DNA of 8,521 nt from assembly GCA_028288775.1 (NCBI GenBank), contig JAQGHP010000202.1, positions 1-8,521 on the forward strand, given 5' to 3'. Of this stretch, positions 1 through 5,920 are shown piece after piece; position 1 is the stretch's first letter; each line of letters opens with the position of its first letter. The notes beneath the pieces were generated by a model that did not search any database, was not told where the DNA came from, and saw only the letters and a list, made by a program, of their open reading frames with translations. The translations under genes and the position numbers were made by a program. Source of the stretch: Phycisphaerales bacterium. Its GTDB lineage: Bacteria; Planctomycetota; Phycisphaerae; Tepidisphaerales; Tepidisphaeraceae.

Positions 1-573
1 AAGGACCTCCGCCGAAAGTTCCGCGACGCCGCGGAAGCCGCGCCGATCGAGCTGCAGGTGGTGGAAGACGTCACGCCCTATGTCGATGAGGTCTACCCGC
101 TTTATCTCAATGTCTTCAACCGCTCCCCGCTGCAATTCGAGAAGCTGACGAAAGAGTACTTGTGCCGCCTCGGCCGGGAGATGCCCGACAAAGTCCGCTT
201 CTTCATCTGGCGGCAGAATGGTAAGGCCATCGCCCTGAGCGTCTGCCTGCTGCAAGGCGACAGCATCTACGACGAATACCTGGGCTTGGATTACGACGTG
301 GCACTCGACCTGCACCTGTACTTCTACACGCTCCGCGACGTGATCGAATGGGCCATGAAGCACGGCTGCAAGTGGTATTGCAGCAGCGCCCTCAATTATG
401 ACCCCAAGCGCCGCCTGAAGTGCGAACTCATGCCGCTCGATTTGTACGTGACGCACACCATGCCCCTTGCCAACGCCGTATTGCGCCGCGTCCTCCCCTG
501 GCTGGAGCCGACGCGGAACGACAGAATCCTGCAAGAGTTCCCGAACTATTCCGAAGTGTGGGGCGGGAAATGA
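1..573 (+). CDS. GNAT-fold FemAB/BioF2-like acyltransferase, C-terminal part (5' truncated)
   Basis: The frame is open from base 1 to the TGA at 571-573, so the gene starts upstream and only its last 190 residues are seen. An internal GTG at 58 could be called as a start, but the coding sense continues upstream with the basic stretch KDLRRKFRDAAE, typical of the link between the two GNAT-like lobes in FemAB/BioF2-like (Acetyltransf_6) proteins. The visible part has the expected lobe: a helix-rich beginning (YLNVFNRSPLQFEKLT), a strand pair around RFFIWRQNGKAIALSVCLL, a DEYLGLDYDVA motif, a helix with LYFYTLRDVIEWAMKHG, and the tail KRRLKCELMPLDLYV. The family transfers acyl or aminoacyl groups to amines, for instance in peptidoglycan or surface-polymer modification. 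The substrate here is unknown. It overlaps the next gene by 4 bp (ATGA), so it is probably co-translated with the two small transporters. Family assignment is good; function is inferred. Confidence 0.78.
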   Translation, partial: KDLRRKFRDAAEAAPIELQVVEDVTPYVDEVYPLYLNVFNRSPLQFEKLTKEYLCRLGREMPDKVRFFIWRQNGKAIALSVCLLQGDSIYDEYLGLDYDVALDLHLYFYTLRDVIEWAMKHGCKWYCSSALNYDPKRRLKCELMPLDLYVTHTMPLANAVLRRVLPWLEPTRNDRILQEFPNYSEVWGGK

Positions 574-1022
574 CCGACGGCCCGGCGGCCCGCCTTCCAA
601 CCCAATCGAACGCCCCCAAACACCGGCCCGCAATCCTCGCGTGGCTGCTCAATCCCTACGTGCAAATTCTCCTCGGCGCGCTGCTCGCCACGGTAGGCGA
701 AGTGCTGCTGGCCAAAGGGGCCAAGCTCGCACCGAGCATCGGCGGCCCGCTGTTCTGGCTCGGGCCACTAGCCTCGCGCTGGACGTGGATCGGGATCGTC
801 GCCTACATCCTGAGCCTGCTGAGCTGGCTCTACGTGCTGCGGTCCGTGCCGCTGAGCGTCGCGTTTCCGCTCATCAACGTCGTGCATGTGTTTGTGCCGC
901 TGGGGGCAAAGATTTTCCTGCACGAGACGGTGCCGCCGCGGTTATGGGGCGGGATTAGTCTTGTCCTCCTCGGCGTGCTGGTGATCGCCCGGCCGCTGAT
1001 GAAGGCGGAGAAAAAGCTGTGA
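570..1022 (+). CDS. Small four-helix EamA/SMR-type membrane protein, ArnE-like subunit
   Basis: The start is the ATG at 570, overlapping the previous stop as ATGA; longer in-frame starts upstream would lie wholly inside the preceding gene. The product is 150 residues with a hydrophilic first 25 residues and four predicted membrane helices (about 30-48, 72-90, 97-116, 125-143). It resembles one half of an EamA/DMT transporter. The segment LRSVPLSVAFPLINVVHVF followed by a short HET turn and VPPRLWGGISLVLLGVLVI is close in pattern to ArnE, a subunit of the flippase for undecaprenyl-phosphate-linked aminoarabinose. Helix 1 carries a membrane-embedded glutamate, E44, in TVGEVLLAKGA, at the position where ArnE/F-type proteins have Gln in a GQL motif; SMR exporters such as EmrE use a Glu in this helix. 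It overlaps the next small transporter gene by 4 bp, suggesting a heterodimer. Substrate is not deducible; a lipid-linked sugar or polar lipid is a reasonable guess. Confidence 0.82.
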   Translation: MTDGPAARLPTQSNAPKHRPAILAWLLNPYVQILLGALLATVGEVLLAKGAKLAPSIGGPLFWLGPLASRWTWIGIVAYILSLLSWLYVLRSVPLSVAFPLINVVHVFVPLGAKIFLHETVPPRLWGGISLVLLGVLVIARPLMKAEKKL

Positions 1023-1363
1023 CCTTGCCCGCGATCATCCTCTGCATCGCCTGCCAGTTCTTTCTGGTAGGCGGGCAACTTTTCCTCAAGCACGCCATGC
1101 GTGACACCGCCGAGCCGCGTCCCAAATGGGCCGTGGCAAGGGGTCTATTCGCGGGCATCTTCCTGCAAAGCCTCTGGTTTTTTGTATGGGTGAATTTGCT
1201 GAAGGACAACAAGCTCAGTCACATCTTCCCCTTCGAGGGACTGAACCCCGTACTGCTGGTCCTGGCGGCGTGGCTGTTTCTTAAGGAGCGGATGACCATC
1301 GATTCGTGGGTTGGAATCCTGCTGATCTGCGCGGGTATCTTCCTCGTGTCAAGTAGCTGACGG
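1019..1363 (+). CDS. Small four-helix EamA/SMR-type membrane protein, second subunit
   Basis: The GTG start at 1019 overlaps the previous stop as GTGA, and a GGAG sits 8 bases upstream of it. The last sense codon ends at 1357, followed by the TGA at 1358-1360; nothing beyond 1360 is coding. The 113-residue product (molecular size of ArnE/ArnF) has four predicted helices at about 3-24, 42-60, 68-90 and 94-110, with almost no soluble loops. Helix 1 contains GGQLFLKHAM, matching the AGQL..K.A pattern of ArnE/ArnF, so its polar helix-1 residue is Q20 whereas the partner has Glu. The C-terminal half, PVLLVLAAWLFLKERM and then WVGILLICAGIFLV, is the usual EamA ending with the conserved Glu (E90) between helices 3 and 4. 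With the upstream protein it probably makes a heterodimeric transporter. The gene ends 13 bp before the palindromic element, which may terminate its transcript. Confidence 0.82.
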
Positions 1364-1373
1364 ACACCGCGTT

Positions 1374-1424
1374 AGCCCCGGAGGGGCGTAAGACCTTAGC
1401 CCACGGCGCAAGCCGTGGGAAAAT
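1374..1424 (+). repeat. Outer arm, left copy: 51-bp unit with two hairpins
   Basis: The unit contains GCCCC-GGA-GGGGC (1375-1387), a 5-bp stem with a 3-base loop, then CGTAAGACCTTAG, then an 8-bp stem CCCACGGC/GCCGTGGG at 1400-1419 closed by the tetraloop GCAA, a GNRA loop when read on this strand, and ends with AAAAT. Its first 20 bases also head the middle arms, so this head occurs four times in the element, twice in each orientation. The design (short GC hairpins, extragenic, several copies) is that of a REP-like repeat. The GNRA loop on one strand only gives the unit a polarity if it acts as RNA. Confidence 0.93.
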
Positions 1425-1441
1425 AGAAGAAGCAACCAACC

Positions 1442-1495
1442 AGCCCCGGAGTGGCGTAAGAAGCGCGGCGGGGAATTGAATGCAAAGTGCAAAAT
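1442..1495 (+). repeat. Middle and inner left arms of the palindrome
   Basis: Positions 1442-1469 repeat the AGCCCCGGAG...GCGTAAGA head with one base changed, then continue AGCGCGGC. They pair with 1597-1624. Positions 1479-1495 (AATGCAAAGTGCAAAAT) pair perfectly with 1565-1581. The 9-base spacer between the two arms has no match in the 15-base spacer on the right side. Confidence 0.9.
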
Positions 1496-1564
1496 GCCGA
1501 AGTCAAAATGAGACGCGGCGGATCGTCGTGCTTGGCAAGCCCCTGCGACCGTTCTTCATTTTGT

Positions 1565-1624
1565 ATTTTGCACTTTGCATTGAGCCCCTCTGCTGAGCCG
1601 CGCTTCTTACGCCCCTCCGGGGCT
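1565..1624 (-). repeat. Inner and middle right arms of the palindrome
   Basis: Read on the minus strand, this is the same order of motifs as at 1442-1495: the AGCCCCGGAGGGGCG head with CGTAAGAAGCGCGGC (1597-1624), a non-matching spacer, then the 17-bp AATGCAAAGTGCAAAAT (1565-1581). Here the head has the regular GGAGGGGCG, so the mismatch lies in the left copy. Confidence 0.9.
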
Positions 1625-1639
1625 GAATTCTTGCATCGC

Positions 1640-1690
1640 ATTTTCCCACGGCTTGCGCCGTGGGCTAAGGTCTTACGCCCCTCCGGGGCT
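1640..1690 (-). repeat. Outer arm, right copy, overlapping the 3' end of the arginase-like gene
   Basis: This is an exact reverse complement of 1374-1424 over 51 bp, with the GNRA-loop hairpin (1645-1664) now correctly read on the minus strand. Bases 1673-1690 are also the final codons and the TAA stop of the minus-strand arginase-like gene. Repeat and coding sequence are therefore physically merged. Confidence 0.95.
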
Positions 1691-2605
1691 GGGATCGGTA
1701 AGCGCCGGCCAGATCGTTTCCAATGATTGCCGATTGATTCGCCGAGCCTTCGCGTCATCCGGCTCGGCGATCTTCGGATGGTCCCACTTACCCGCCAATC
1801 GCTGGAAGGAACGTGCGTACGCCTGCGGCGAATATGCGCCGCATACATCCCCGCCGACGATCTTCGCGTTCGCGCGAAGCGCCCCGACCGCCCACGCCAC
1901 ATCCTCCGCGGCGAACAATCCGTTTTCCCAATTGGTCACCGCTTCCTCGGCGCGAAGGCAATCCATGTCCACCGTCACATAGACGTCGCGACCGGCCAGC
2001 CCCTTTGCGAATTGCTCGAATCGCCCGCGCCAGTTTTCTCGCGTCATGCAGTCGAATCGTGTTTGCACCGCGGGCGGCTGTCGCTCGGCCCAGGCGTTTA
2101 CTTGCAGCGTGCCACGACGCAGCGCGGCGCGGTCTGCGAAAAGCCGTGAGGGGAATCGCAGCTCGAAGTTGCCGCAGCCCCAGACACTGACGCGCTCGAC
2201 GCGGCCGGTGGCGAGCGTGCGGGCGGCCCATCCGCCGCACGCCCAGTAGGGGGGACGCACGTCCCAGTCCGGGTGATTGTCGAAGGAGACGAGCGTGACC
2301 GGCCCCGGCCCGATCCGCCGGAGCAGTTCGCCCGCCAGGTGGTGGAAGTCACCGGAGCCGTAGAGAACGAAGGGGGCAAGATCGTGTTCGACTTCGCGGT
2401 AGAACGCTTTGACGTCCTTCTTGCGCGCGATGTAGCGGAGCCGCGGGCCCCAGTCCCGCGCGTCGCGCTCCGGCAGGCCGAGGACTCCCTTTTCCCAGGC
2501 GTCGTCAAGATTCAAATGGACGGCGTTCAGGTCAAAAACTTTCTCCCTCTTCCGCGTGCTCGGCGGAGAGGGGACCGGAAAGTGCAAAATCGAGCCCTGG
2601 CCCAT
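1673..2605 (-). CDS. Arginase/ureohydrolase-superfamily protein
   Basis: The 310-residue product has the arginase-fold metal motifs in order: GSGDFHH (83-89), SFDNHPDWD (107-115) and TVDMD (211-215), followed by GGDVCG (251-256). These supply H88, D109, H111, D113, D213 and D215, matching the six Mn ligands of arginase. The usual DP of the SxDxDxxDP motif is absent, since DMDCLRAEE follows, so substrate recognition is probably not that of classic arginase, agmatinase or formimidoylglutamase. The superfamily hydrolyses guanidino or related C-N bonds; the substrate here is unknown. The ATG at 2605 has no clear ribosome-binding site, and the first 25 residues (rich in P, S, R, K) look non-conserved and partly repeat-derived; a TTG at 2515 is the only other nearby start. 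The last residues, SPGGA, and the stop come from the palindrome arm. The gene is divergent from the desaturase, with 76 bp between starts. Confidence 0.87.
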   Translation of the reverse strand: MGQGSILHFPVPSPPSTRKREKVFDLNAVHLNLDDAWEKGVLGLPERDARDWGPRLRYIARKKDVKAFYREVEHDLAPFVLYGSGDFHHLAGELLRRIGPGPVTLVSFDNHPDWDVRPPYWACGGWAARTLATGRVERVSVWGCGNFELRFPSRLFADRAALRRGTLQVNAWAERQPPAVQTRFDCMTRENWRGRFEQFAKGLAGRDVYVTVDMDCLRAEEAVTNWENGLFAAEDVAWAVGALRANAKIVGGDVCGAYSPQAYARSFQRLAGKWDHPKIAEPDDAKARRINRQSLETIWPALTDPSPGGA

Positions 2606-2681
2606 GATTGAGTTAGCCGGGCTCTACCACGGCTTGATTCGTCATGGGCGAGGCGTATGGTATCGGGGAGAGGCCTAACCT

Positions 2682-3602
2682 GTGAGAGTCAAAACCAATT
2701 CACTGCTTTTCGCGCATTCGCGGTGGGACGTGGTCCCCGCCCTGGCGGGCGTCGCCCATTTCGCGTTCGTGTTGTTTTTGTTCTTCGCGTTCAAGCGGCT
2801 TTCATGGTGGGCGCTGATCCCGCTGGGGCTGGTTTATTCCGTCAGCATTTCCTGGAACGTCAACGGCGTCTCCCACAATTTCCTGCATAACCGCTTCTTC
2901 CGCTCCGCGATTCTCAACCGGATTTACAGCATCCTCGAATCCGTCACCTGCGGATTTTCGCAGGTCCTCTACGAGGACATCCATCGCCGGCACCACATGG
3001 GCAATGCCGATCTTCCCGACGAGAAGGGCAAGACCATCGATCCGCTCTCCATCTACAAGCACGGCCACGACGGGCATCCCGAAAATCCCTGGACATACGT
3101 TTTTATTTCCTTCTTCCGCGACGACCCGCGCGAGGCGTTCGACAGCATATCCCGCCGGAACAAGTCCGAAGCGCGGTGGGGAATCGTGGAGATCGCAATT
3201 TTCGTTGCGTTTTTCACAACGCTCGGCGTGCTGAATTGGCGGTTCATCCTCTACTTCTTGCCGTTCTGGTATTTGGGGCACTGCCTCTCGTACCTCAACG
3301 GGTATTATCTGCATTTCGGCGGCAACCCGGACGTGCCGATGGCCTGGGGAGTCAGCTCGTATCACCGGCTTTACAACTGGCTCTGGTTCAACAACGGGTA
3401 TCACGCCGAGCACCACTATCGGCCGCGGCTGCACTGGACGCAGATGAAGGATTTGCACCGGGAGATCGGCCCGCAGCAGGAGGCGGTGGGTGTGCGGGTG
3501 ATCCGCCCGCCGCACGCGCTGGGGTTCCTCGATCCCGACCTTCCGTCGCGCGATGAGGCGGGGGTCGCGACGAAGGCCGTCGCCGCCATGCCAGCGGAAT
3601 GA
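2682..3602 (+). CDS. Membrane fatty acid desaturase family protein
   Basis: The start is the GTG at 2682: an in-frame TAA at 2676-2678 blocks any longer start, and GGGGAGAGG lies 8 bases upstream. The 306-residue product carries the three histidine boxes of the membrane di-iron desaturase/hydroxylase family: HNFLH (65-69), HRRHH (101-105) and HAEHH (241-245), with extra conserved-looking His at 200 and 211. Hydrophobic segments at about 20-37, 43-60, 168-185 and 187-206 fit the usual layout with all boxes on the cytoplasmic side. Such enzymes use O2 and an external electron donor to desaturate or hydroxylate acyl chains. No fused cytochrome b5 or ferredoxin domain is seen. Regiospecificity, or even a lipid other than a fatty acid, such as a carotenoid, cannot be told from the sequence. 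It is divergent from the arginase-like gene and convergent with lpxA. Confidence 0.92.
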   Translation: MRVKTNSLLFAHSRWDVVPALAGVAHFAFVLFLFFAFKRLSWWALIPLGLVYSVSISWNVNGVSHNFLHNRFFRSAILNRIYSILESVTCGFSQVLYEDIHRRHHMGNADLPDEKGKTIDPLSIYKHGHDGHPENPWTYVFISFFRDDPREAFDSISRRNKSEARWGIVEIAIFVAFFTTLGVLNWRFILYFLPFWYLGHCLSYLNGYYLHFGGNPDVPMAWGVSSYHRLYNWLWFNNGYHAEHHYRPRLHWTQMKDLHREIGPQQEAVGVRVIRPPHALGFLDPDLPSRDEAGVATKAVAAMPAE

Positions 3603-3651
3603 TGCGGATTCCGGTTAGTGGAAACACCCGATCGAATTATTCCCGTAACTT

Positions 3652-3670
3652 CGGAGCCGCCCCGGCTCTG
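3652..3670. terminator. Possible hairpin between convergent desaturase and lpxA genes
   Basis: An 8-bp stem CGGAGCCG / CGGCTCTG with one G-T pair and a CCC loop lies in the 90-bp gap between the two gene ends. No T-run follows on either strand, so it would be at best a weak or factor-dependent terminator. The rest of 3603-3692 shows nothing recognisable. Confidence 0.25.
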
Positions 3671-3692
3671 AAAACCGGTGGAGCATTTCACG

Positions 3693-4520
3693 TTACTCGC
3701 CCGCGTTGCCCGCATCTCCCCGGCCGGCGAACCGAACGCTGGGCACCATTCCCCGCTTGCTCGTGGCCATGAAGTCGAGAATTTCCTGCACCTCGGGCGT
3801 CGCCGGCCCGAGGGCGCGGATGGCGGCGACGGCGTCCGTGGCGGTGCGGTGGGTGTGCAGGCATTGGAACGCCGCCCGCACGGCGTAGATCGCTTCCCGC
3901 GGCATCCCCGACCGCCTGCACCCGACCGCGTTGTACCCTTTCAGCCCCCCATACCACATTGCCGCGTAGGGCGGCACGTCGCGCGAGCAGCCCTGCAAGC
4001 CCCCGATGATCGCCACCCGGCCCACCCGGCAGAATTGATGGATCGCGCACCCGCCGCCCAGGAACGCCCGTTCGCCGATGCGGCATTGCCCGCCCAAAAG
4101 TGCGCCGTTCGCGAGGATCACCTGGTCGCCAACGACGCAGTCATGCGCCACGTGGCTCGCCCCCATCAGCAGGCAATGGCTCCCGATCCGCGTCGCGCTT
4201 TCCCGGCCGGCCTTCGTCGAGCGGTGGATCGACGCGCCTTCGCGGATGATGGTTTGCTCGCCGACTTCCAACCAAGTCGGCGGTCGATCGGGCTGGCTCA
4301 GGAACGTCAGATGCTGGGGGTCAAGCCCGACGTACGCCGCGGGGCCGATCTGGCAGCGGGCGCCGACCACCGTCGGCCCTTGGATGACGCTGTGCGGATG
4401 AACCACCGTCCCCGAGCCCAAGGTCACCCCGGCGCCGATGATCGCGTAAGCTTCGATCTGGACGTCGTCGGCCAGCTCGGCCCGCCGGTCCACGATCGCG
4501 GTGGGATGAATCGTCGCCAT
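3693..4520 (-). CDS. lpxA: LpxA, acyl-ACP--UDP-N-acetylglucosamine O-acyltransferase
   Basis: This cytoplasmic enzyme performs the first step of lipid A synthesis, transferring a 3-hydroxyacyl chain from ACP to the 3-OH of UDP-GlcNAc. The 275-residue product (E. coli: 262) starts IHPTAIVDRRAELADDVQIE and shows the hexapeptide rhythm of a left-handed beta-helix through about residue 185. The catalytic histidine is H126 in SHVAHDCVVGD (E. coli H125), and H161 in HQFCRVG matches E. coli H160. G174 aligns with E. coli G173, the residue limiting acyl-chain length, which suggests a long (C14-like) acyl group rather than C10. The C-terminal helical part (SGMPREAIYAVRAAFQ ... ILDFMATSKRGMV) is typical. 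A small insertion around 66-82 (LDPQHLTFLSQPDRPP) lengthens one loop. The ATG at 4520 fits the family N-terminus. No lpxD, fabZ or lpxB is adjacent, so the gene stands alone here. Confidence 0.95.
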   Translation of the reverse strand: MATIHPTAIVDRRAELADDVQIEAYAIIGAGVTLGSGTVVHPHSVIQGPTVVGARCQIGPAAYVGLDPQHLTFLSQPDRPPTWLEVGEQTIIREGASIHRSTKAGRESATRIGSHCLLMGASHVAHDCVVGDQVILANGALLGGQCRIGERAFLGGGCAIHQFCRVGRVAIIGGLQGCSRDVPPYAAMWYGGLKGYNAVGCRRSGMPREAIYAVRAAFQCLHTHRTATDAVAAIRALGPATPEVQEILDFMATSKRGMVPSVRFAGRGDAGNAGE

Positions 4521-4684
4521 CGCCGCTATTCTGCGCGGCGGCGCGAGCGGATCAACCCCTGGGTCCGCCTACGGTCGCAGGGAGCGGCGGCGGGCAAGAG
4601 TGCGCCTGTCCGCAAGAGCCCGCCGTGCAGTGGGGAATATCGCACGTTCACGCCAAACCCATCGCGGGAATATCGTCAAGAGGC
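4521..4684. promoter_or_regulatory. Divergent intergenic region of lpxA and the AI-2E permease
   Basis: These 164 bp must hold the promoters of both outward-facing genes. No convincing -35/-10 pair was seen. The only structure noted is a perfect 10-bp direct repeat, GGGAATATCG, at 4633-4642 and 4666-4675, 33 bp apart (about three helical turns), the sort of spacing used by proteins binding one face of DNA. Regulatory use is inference. Confidence 0.3.
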
Positions 4685-5842
4685 ATGGAACCCGCCGACA
4701 GCCTGCCCCGAGCCCCGCGACGTCCGATCCCCGTTTGGGCGAAGCCCCTGGCGGCAATCTTCGTCTGGGGGGCCGCCCTCTACCTGCTGCTGAACTTTTT
4801 CGGCTCGGTGAAGATGGTGCTGCTGGATTTTCTGGCGGCGTGCGCCTTGGCGGCGATGCTCCGGCCGCTCACCGATCGCATGCCCGGGCCGCAATGGCTC
4901 CGCGGGGCGGTCGTCGGATTGGGCTTCATCGTGGTCGTGGCGGCGGCGCTCGCCGGGCTGGGTTGGCTGCTGGCCAAGCCGGTGGAAAAGCAGATGGCGC
5001 AGTGGCCCGAGCTTCGACAGCATCTCGACCGGCTGCTCGAATCGATCGGCCAGCGCTTCGGCCTGCATAACCTGACCGTCGGCACGTTGCTTCACCGCTT
5101 CGCAACGTTCGCCACCGGCGGCTCCTCGGGTGAAGGGGCTTCTCCCGCGGCGGGCGTTGCCGGGGCGGCCACCCGCGTCATTTCTCACACCGCCGAATTT
5201 GCCAGCGACCTCGGCGTCACGCTCGCCCTCGTATTTGTCGGAAGCGTGTATCTGCTCATCGAGCGCCGGGGCCGGCTCACTGAGCCGCTGATCCAAATGG
5301 TCCCCATGCCCCGGCGGGCGGATTTGGGCGGATTCTTCGCGGACCTCGAACCGCAATTGCGGGGGTGGCTCGTCGGCGTGCTGTTTAGCATGGCGATTAT
5401 CGGAGGTTTGTCGTGGCTGGGGTATTGGATCGTCGGACTGCAATTCGCGCTGCCGCTCGCCATTTTCGCGGGGGCGGCGGAGATCGCGCCCAACATCGGC
5501 GCGCTGACCGCGACGGCCGTCACCGCCCTCGTCGCCGCCACGCAAGGCCCGGGAATTTTGGCAGGCGTGCTGGTCGTCCATAGTATTACGCTGTTCATCG
5601 AAGCCCACTTCATCACGCCGCTGATCATGCGGCGGGCGGTTGACATTCCGCCGGTCGTGACCATCTTCAGCGTGGTCCTTTGGGCCCAGATCCTGGGCTT
5701 CGGCGGCTTGATCCTCGCTATTCCATTGGACCTTCTTATCTGGACGGCTCTCGACCGCTTCGTGCGGCACAGCCACGCCCCCAACTTCGTGCCCGATGCG
5801 CCGAGATCGGTTCCATCTCTCGCCCGGGAAGAGGGGCCATGA
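4685..5842 (+). CDS. AI-2E family transporter (PerM/TqsA-like membrane permease)
   Basis: The preferred start is the ATG at 4685, preceded by AAGAGG only one base away, giving 385 residues, the usual family size. A GTG at 4625 would add 20 residues that cover a DNA repeat and look non-conserved. Hydrophobic segments lie at about 19-38, 44-60, 75-97, 172-192, 228-250, 252-280, 287-308 and 322-355, with a soluble, amphipathic section at 98-170. Family hallmarks are LRGWLVGVLFSMAIIG (225-240), AEIAPNIGAL (265-274), FIEAHFITPLIMRRAVDIPP (304-323) and GFGGLILAIPL (338-348). Members were named for autoinducer-2 export (TqsA), but most are better viewed as general permeases or antiporters with an unknown substrate. 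It is the only gene of its transcription unit unless mutS is read through across the second palindrome. Confidence 0.92.
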   Translation: MEPADSLPRAPRRPIPVWAKPLAAIFVWGAALYLLLNFFGSVKMVLLDFLAACALAAMLRPLTDRMPGPQWLRGAVVGLGFIVVVAAALAGLGWLLAKPVEKQMAQWPELRQHLDRLLESIGQRFGLHNLTVGTLLHRFATFATGGSSGEGASPAAGVAGAATRVISHTAEFASDLGVTLALVFVGSVYLLIERRGRLTEPLIQMVPMPRRADLGGFFADLEPQLRGWLVGVLFSMAIIGGLSWLGYWIVGLQFALPLAIFAGAAEIAPNIGALTATAVTALVAATQGPGILAGVLVVHSITLFIEAHFITPLIMRRAVDIPPVVTIFSVVLWAQILGFGGLILAIPLDLLIWTALDRFVRHSHAPNFVPDAPRSVPSLAREEGP

Positions 5843-5886
5843 GATGGGCCGGGCGCTCATCCTTCCGTTCCCTCCTCCGGTACGCC

Positions 5887-5917
5887 GGGGGCGGGTTAGG
5901 GAGGGGGGCGGGCGGGG
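5887..5917 (+). other. G-quadruplex-type motif, plus strand
   Basis: Six runs of three to six G occur at 5887-5891, 5893-5895, 5899-5901, 5903-5908, 5910-5912 and 5914-5917, separated by loops of 1-3 bases (C, TTA, A, C, C). This meets the standard G3+N1-7 rule with spare tracts. Folding is predicted, not shown. Confidence 0.6.
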
Positions 5918-5920
5918 AGA

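Larger units (their letters stand above)
1374..1690. repeat. 317-bp nested three-tier inverted repeat (foldback element) between convergent genes
   Basis: Three pairs of arms are nested around one centre: outer arms 1374-1424 / 1640-1690 (51 bp, perfect), middle arms 1442-1469 / 1597-1624 (28 bp, one mismatch at the T of GGAGTGGCG) and inner arms 1479-1495 / 1565-1581 (17 bp, perfect, AATGCAAAGTGCAAAAT). A further 8-bp pair (CAAAATGA 1504-1511, TCATTTTG 1556-1563) lies nearer the centre. The spacers between tiers do not match, so this is not one simple inverted duplication. The stretch from 1361 to 1672 holds no gene; short open frames there are translated repeat. It lies between a + gene ending at 1360 and a - gene whose stop is at 1673, where a transcript from either side would fold into a long hairpin, so it could act as a bidirectional terminator. 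No transposase and no clear target-site duplication is seen. It looks like a dispersed, non-autonomous element. Confidence 0.95.

Noticed and set aside
1374..1690. Insertion sequence remnant
   Set aside because: Long terminal inverted repeats suggest it, but there is no transposase fragment and no target-site duplication visible at the flanks (GCGTT left, GGGAT right).
1487..1726. Small plus-strand open frame inside the palindrome
   Set aside because: It translates repeat sequence (PSGAE-like peptides) and has no ribosome-binding site; it is not a gene.
2635..2663. Possible -35/-10 pair (TTGATT ... TATGGT) upstream of the desaturase
   Set aside because: Only 4 of 6 matches each, and the implied transcript would start almost at the Shine-Dalgarno sequence; too weak to annotate.
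3678..4793. Long plus-strand open frame (371 codons) opposite lpxA
   Set aside because: Low-complexity A/R/P/H composition, while the opposite strand encodes a full LpxA with catalytic residues.
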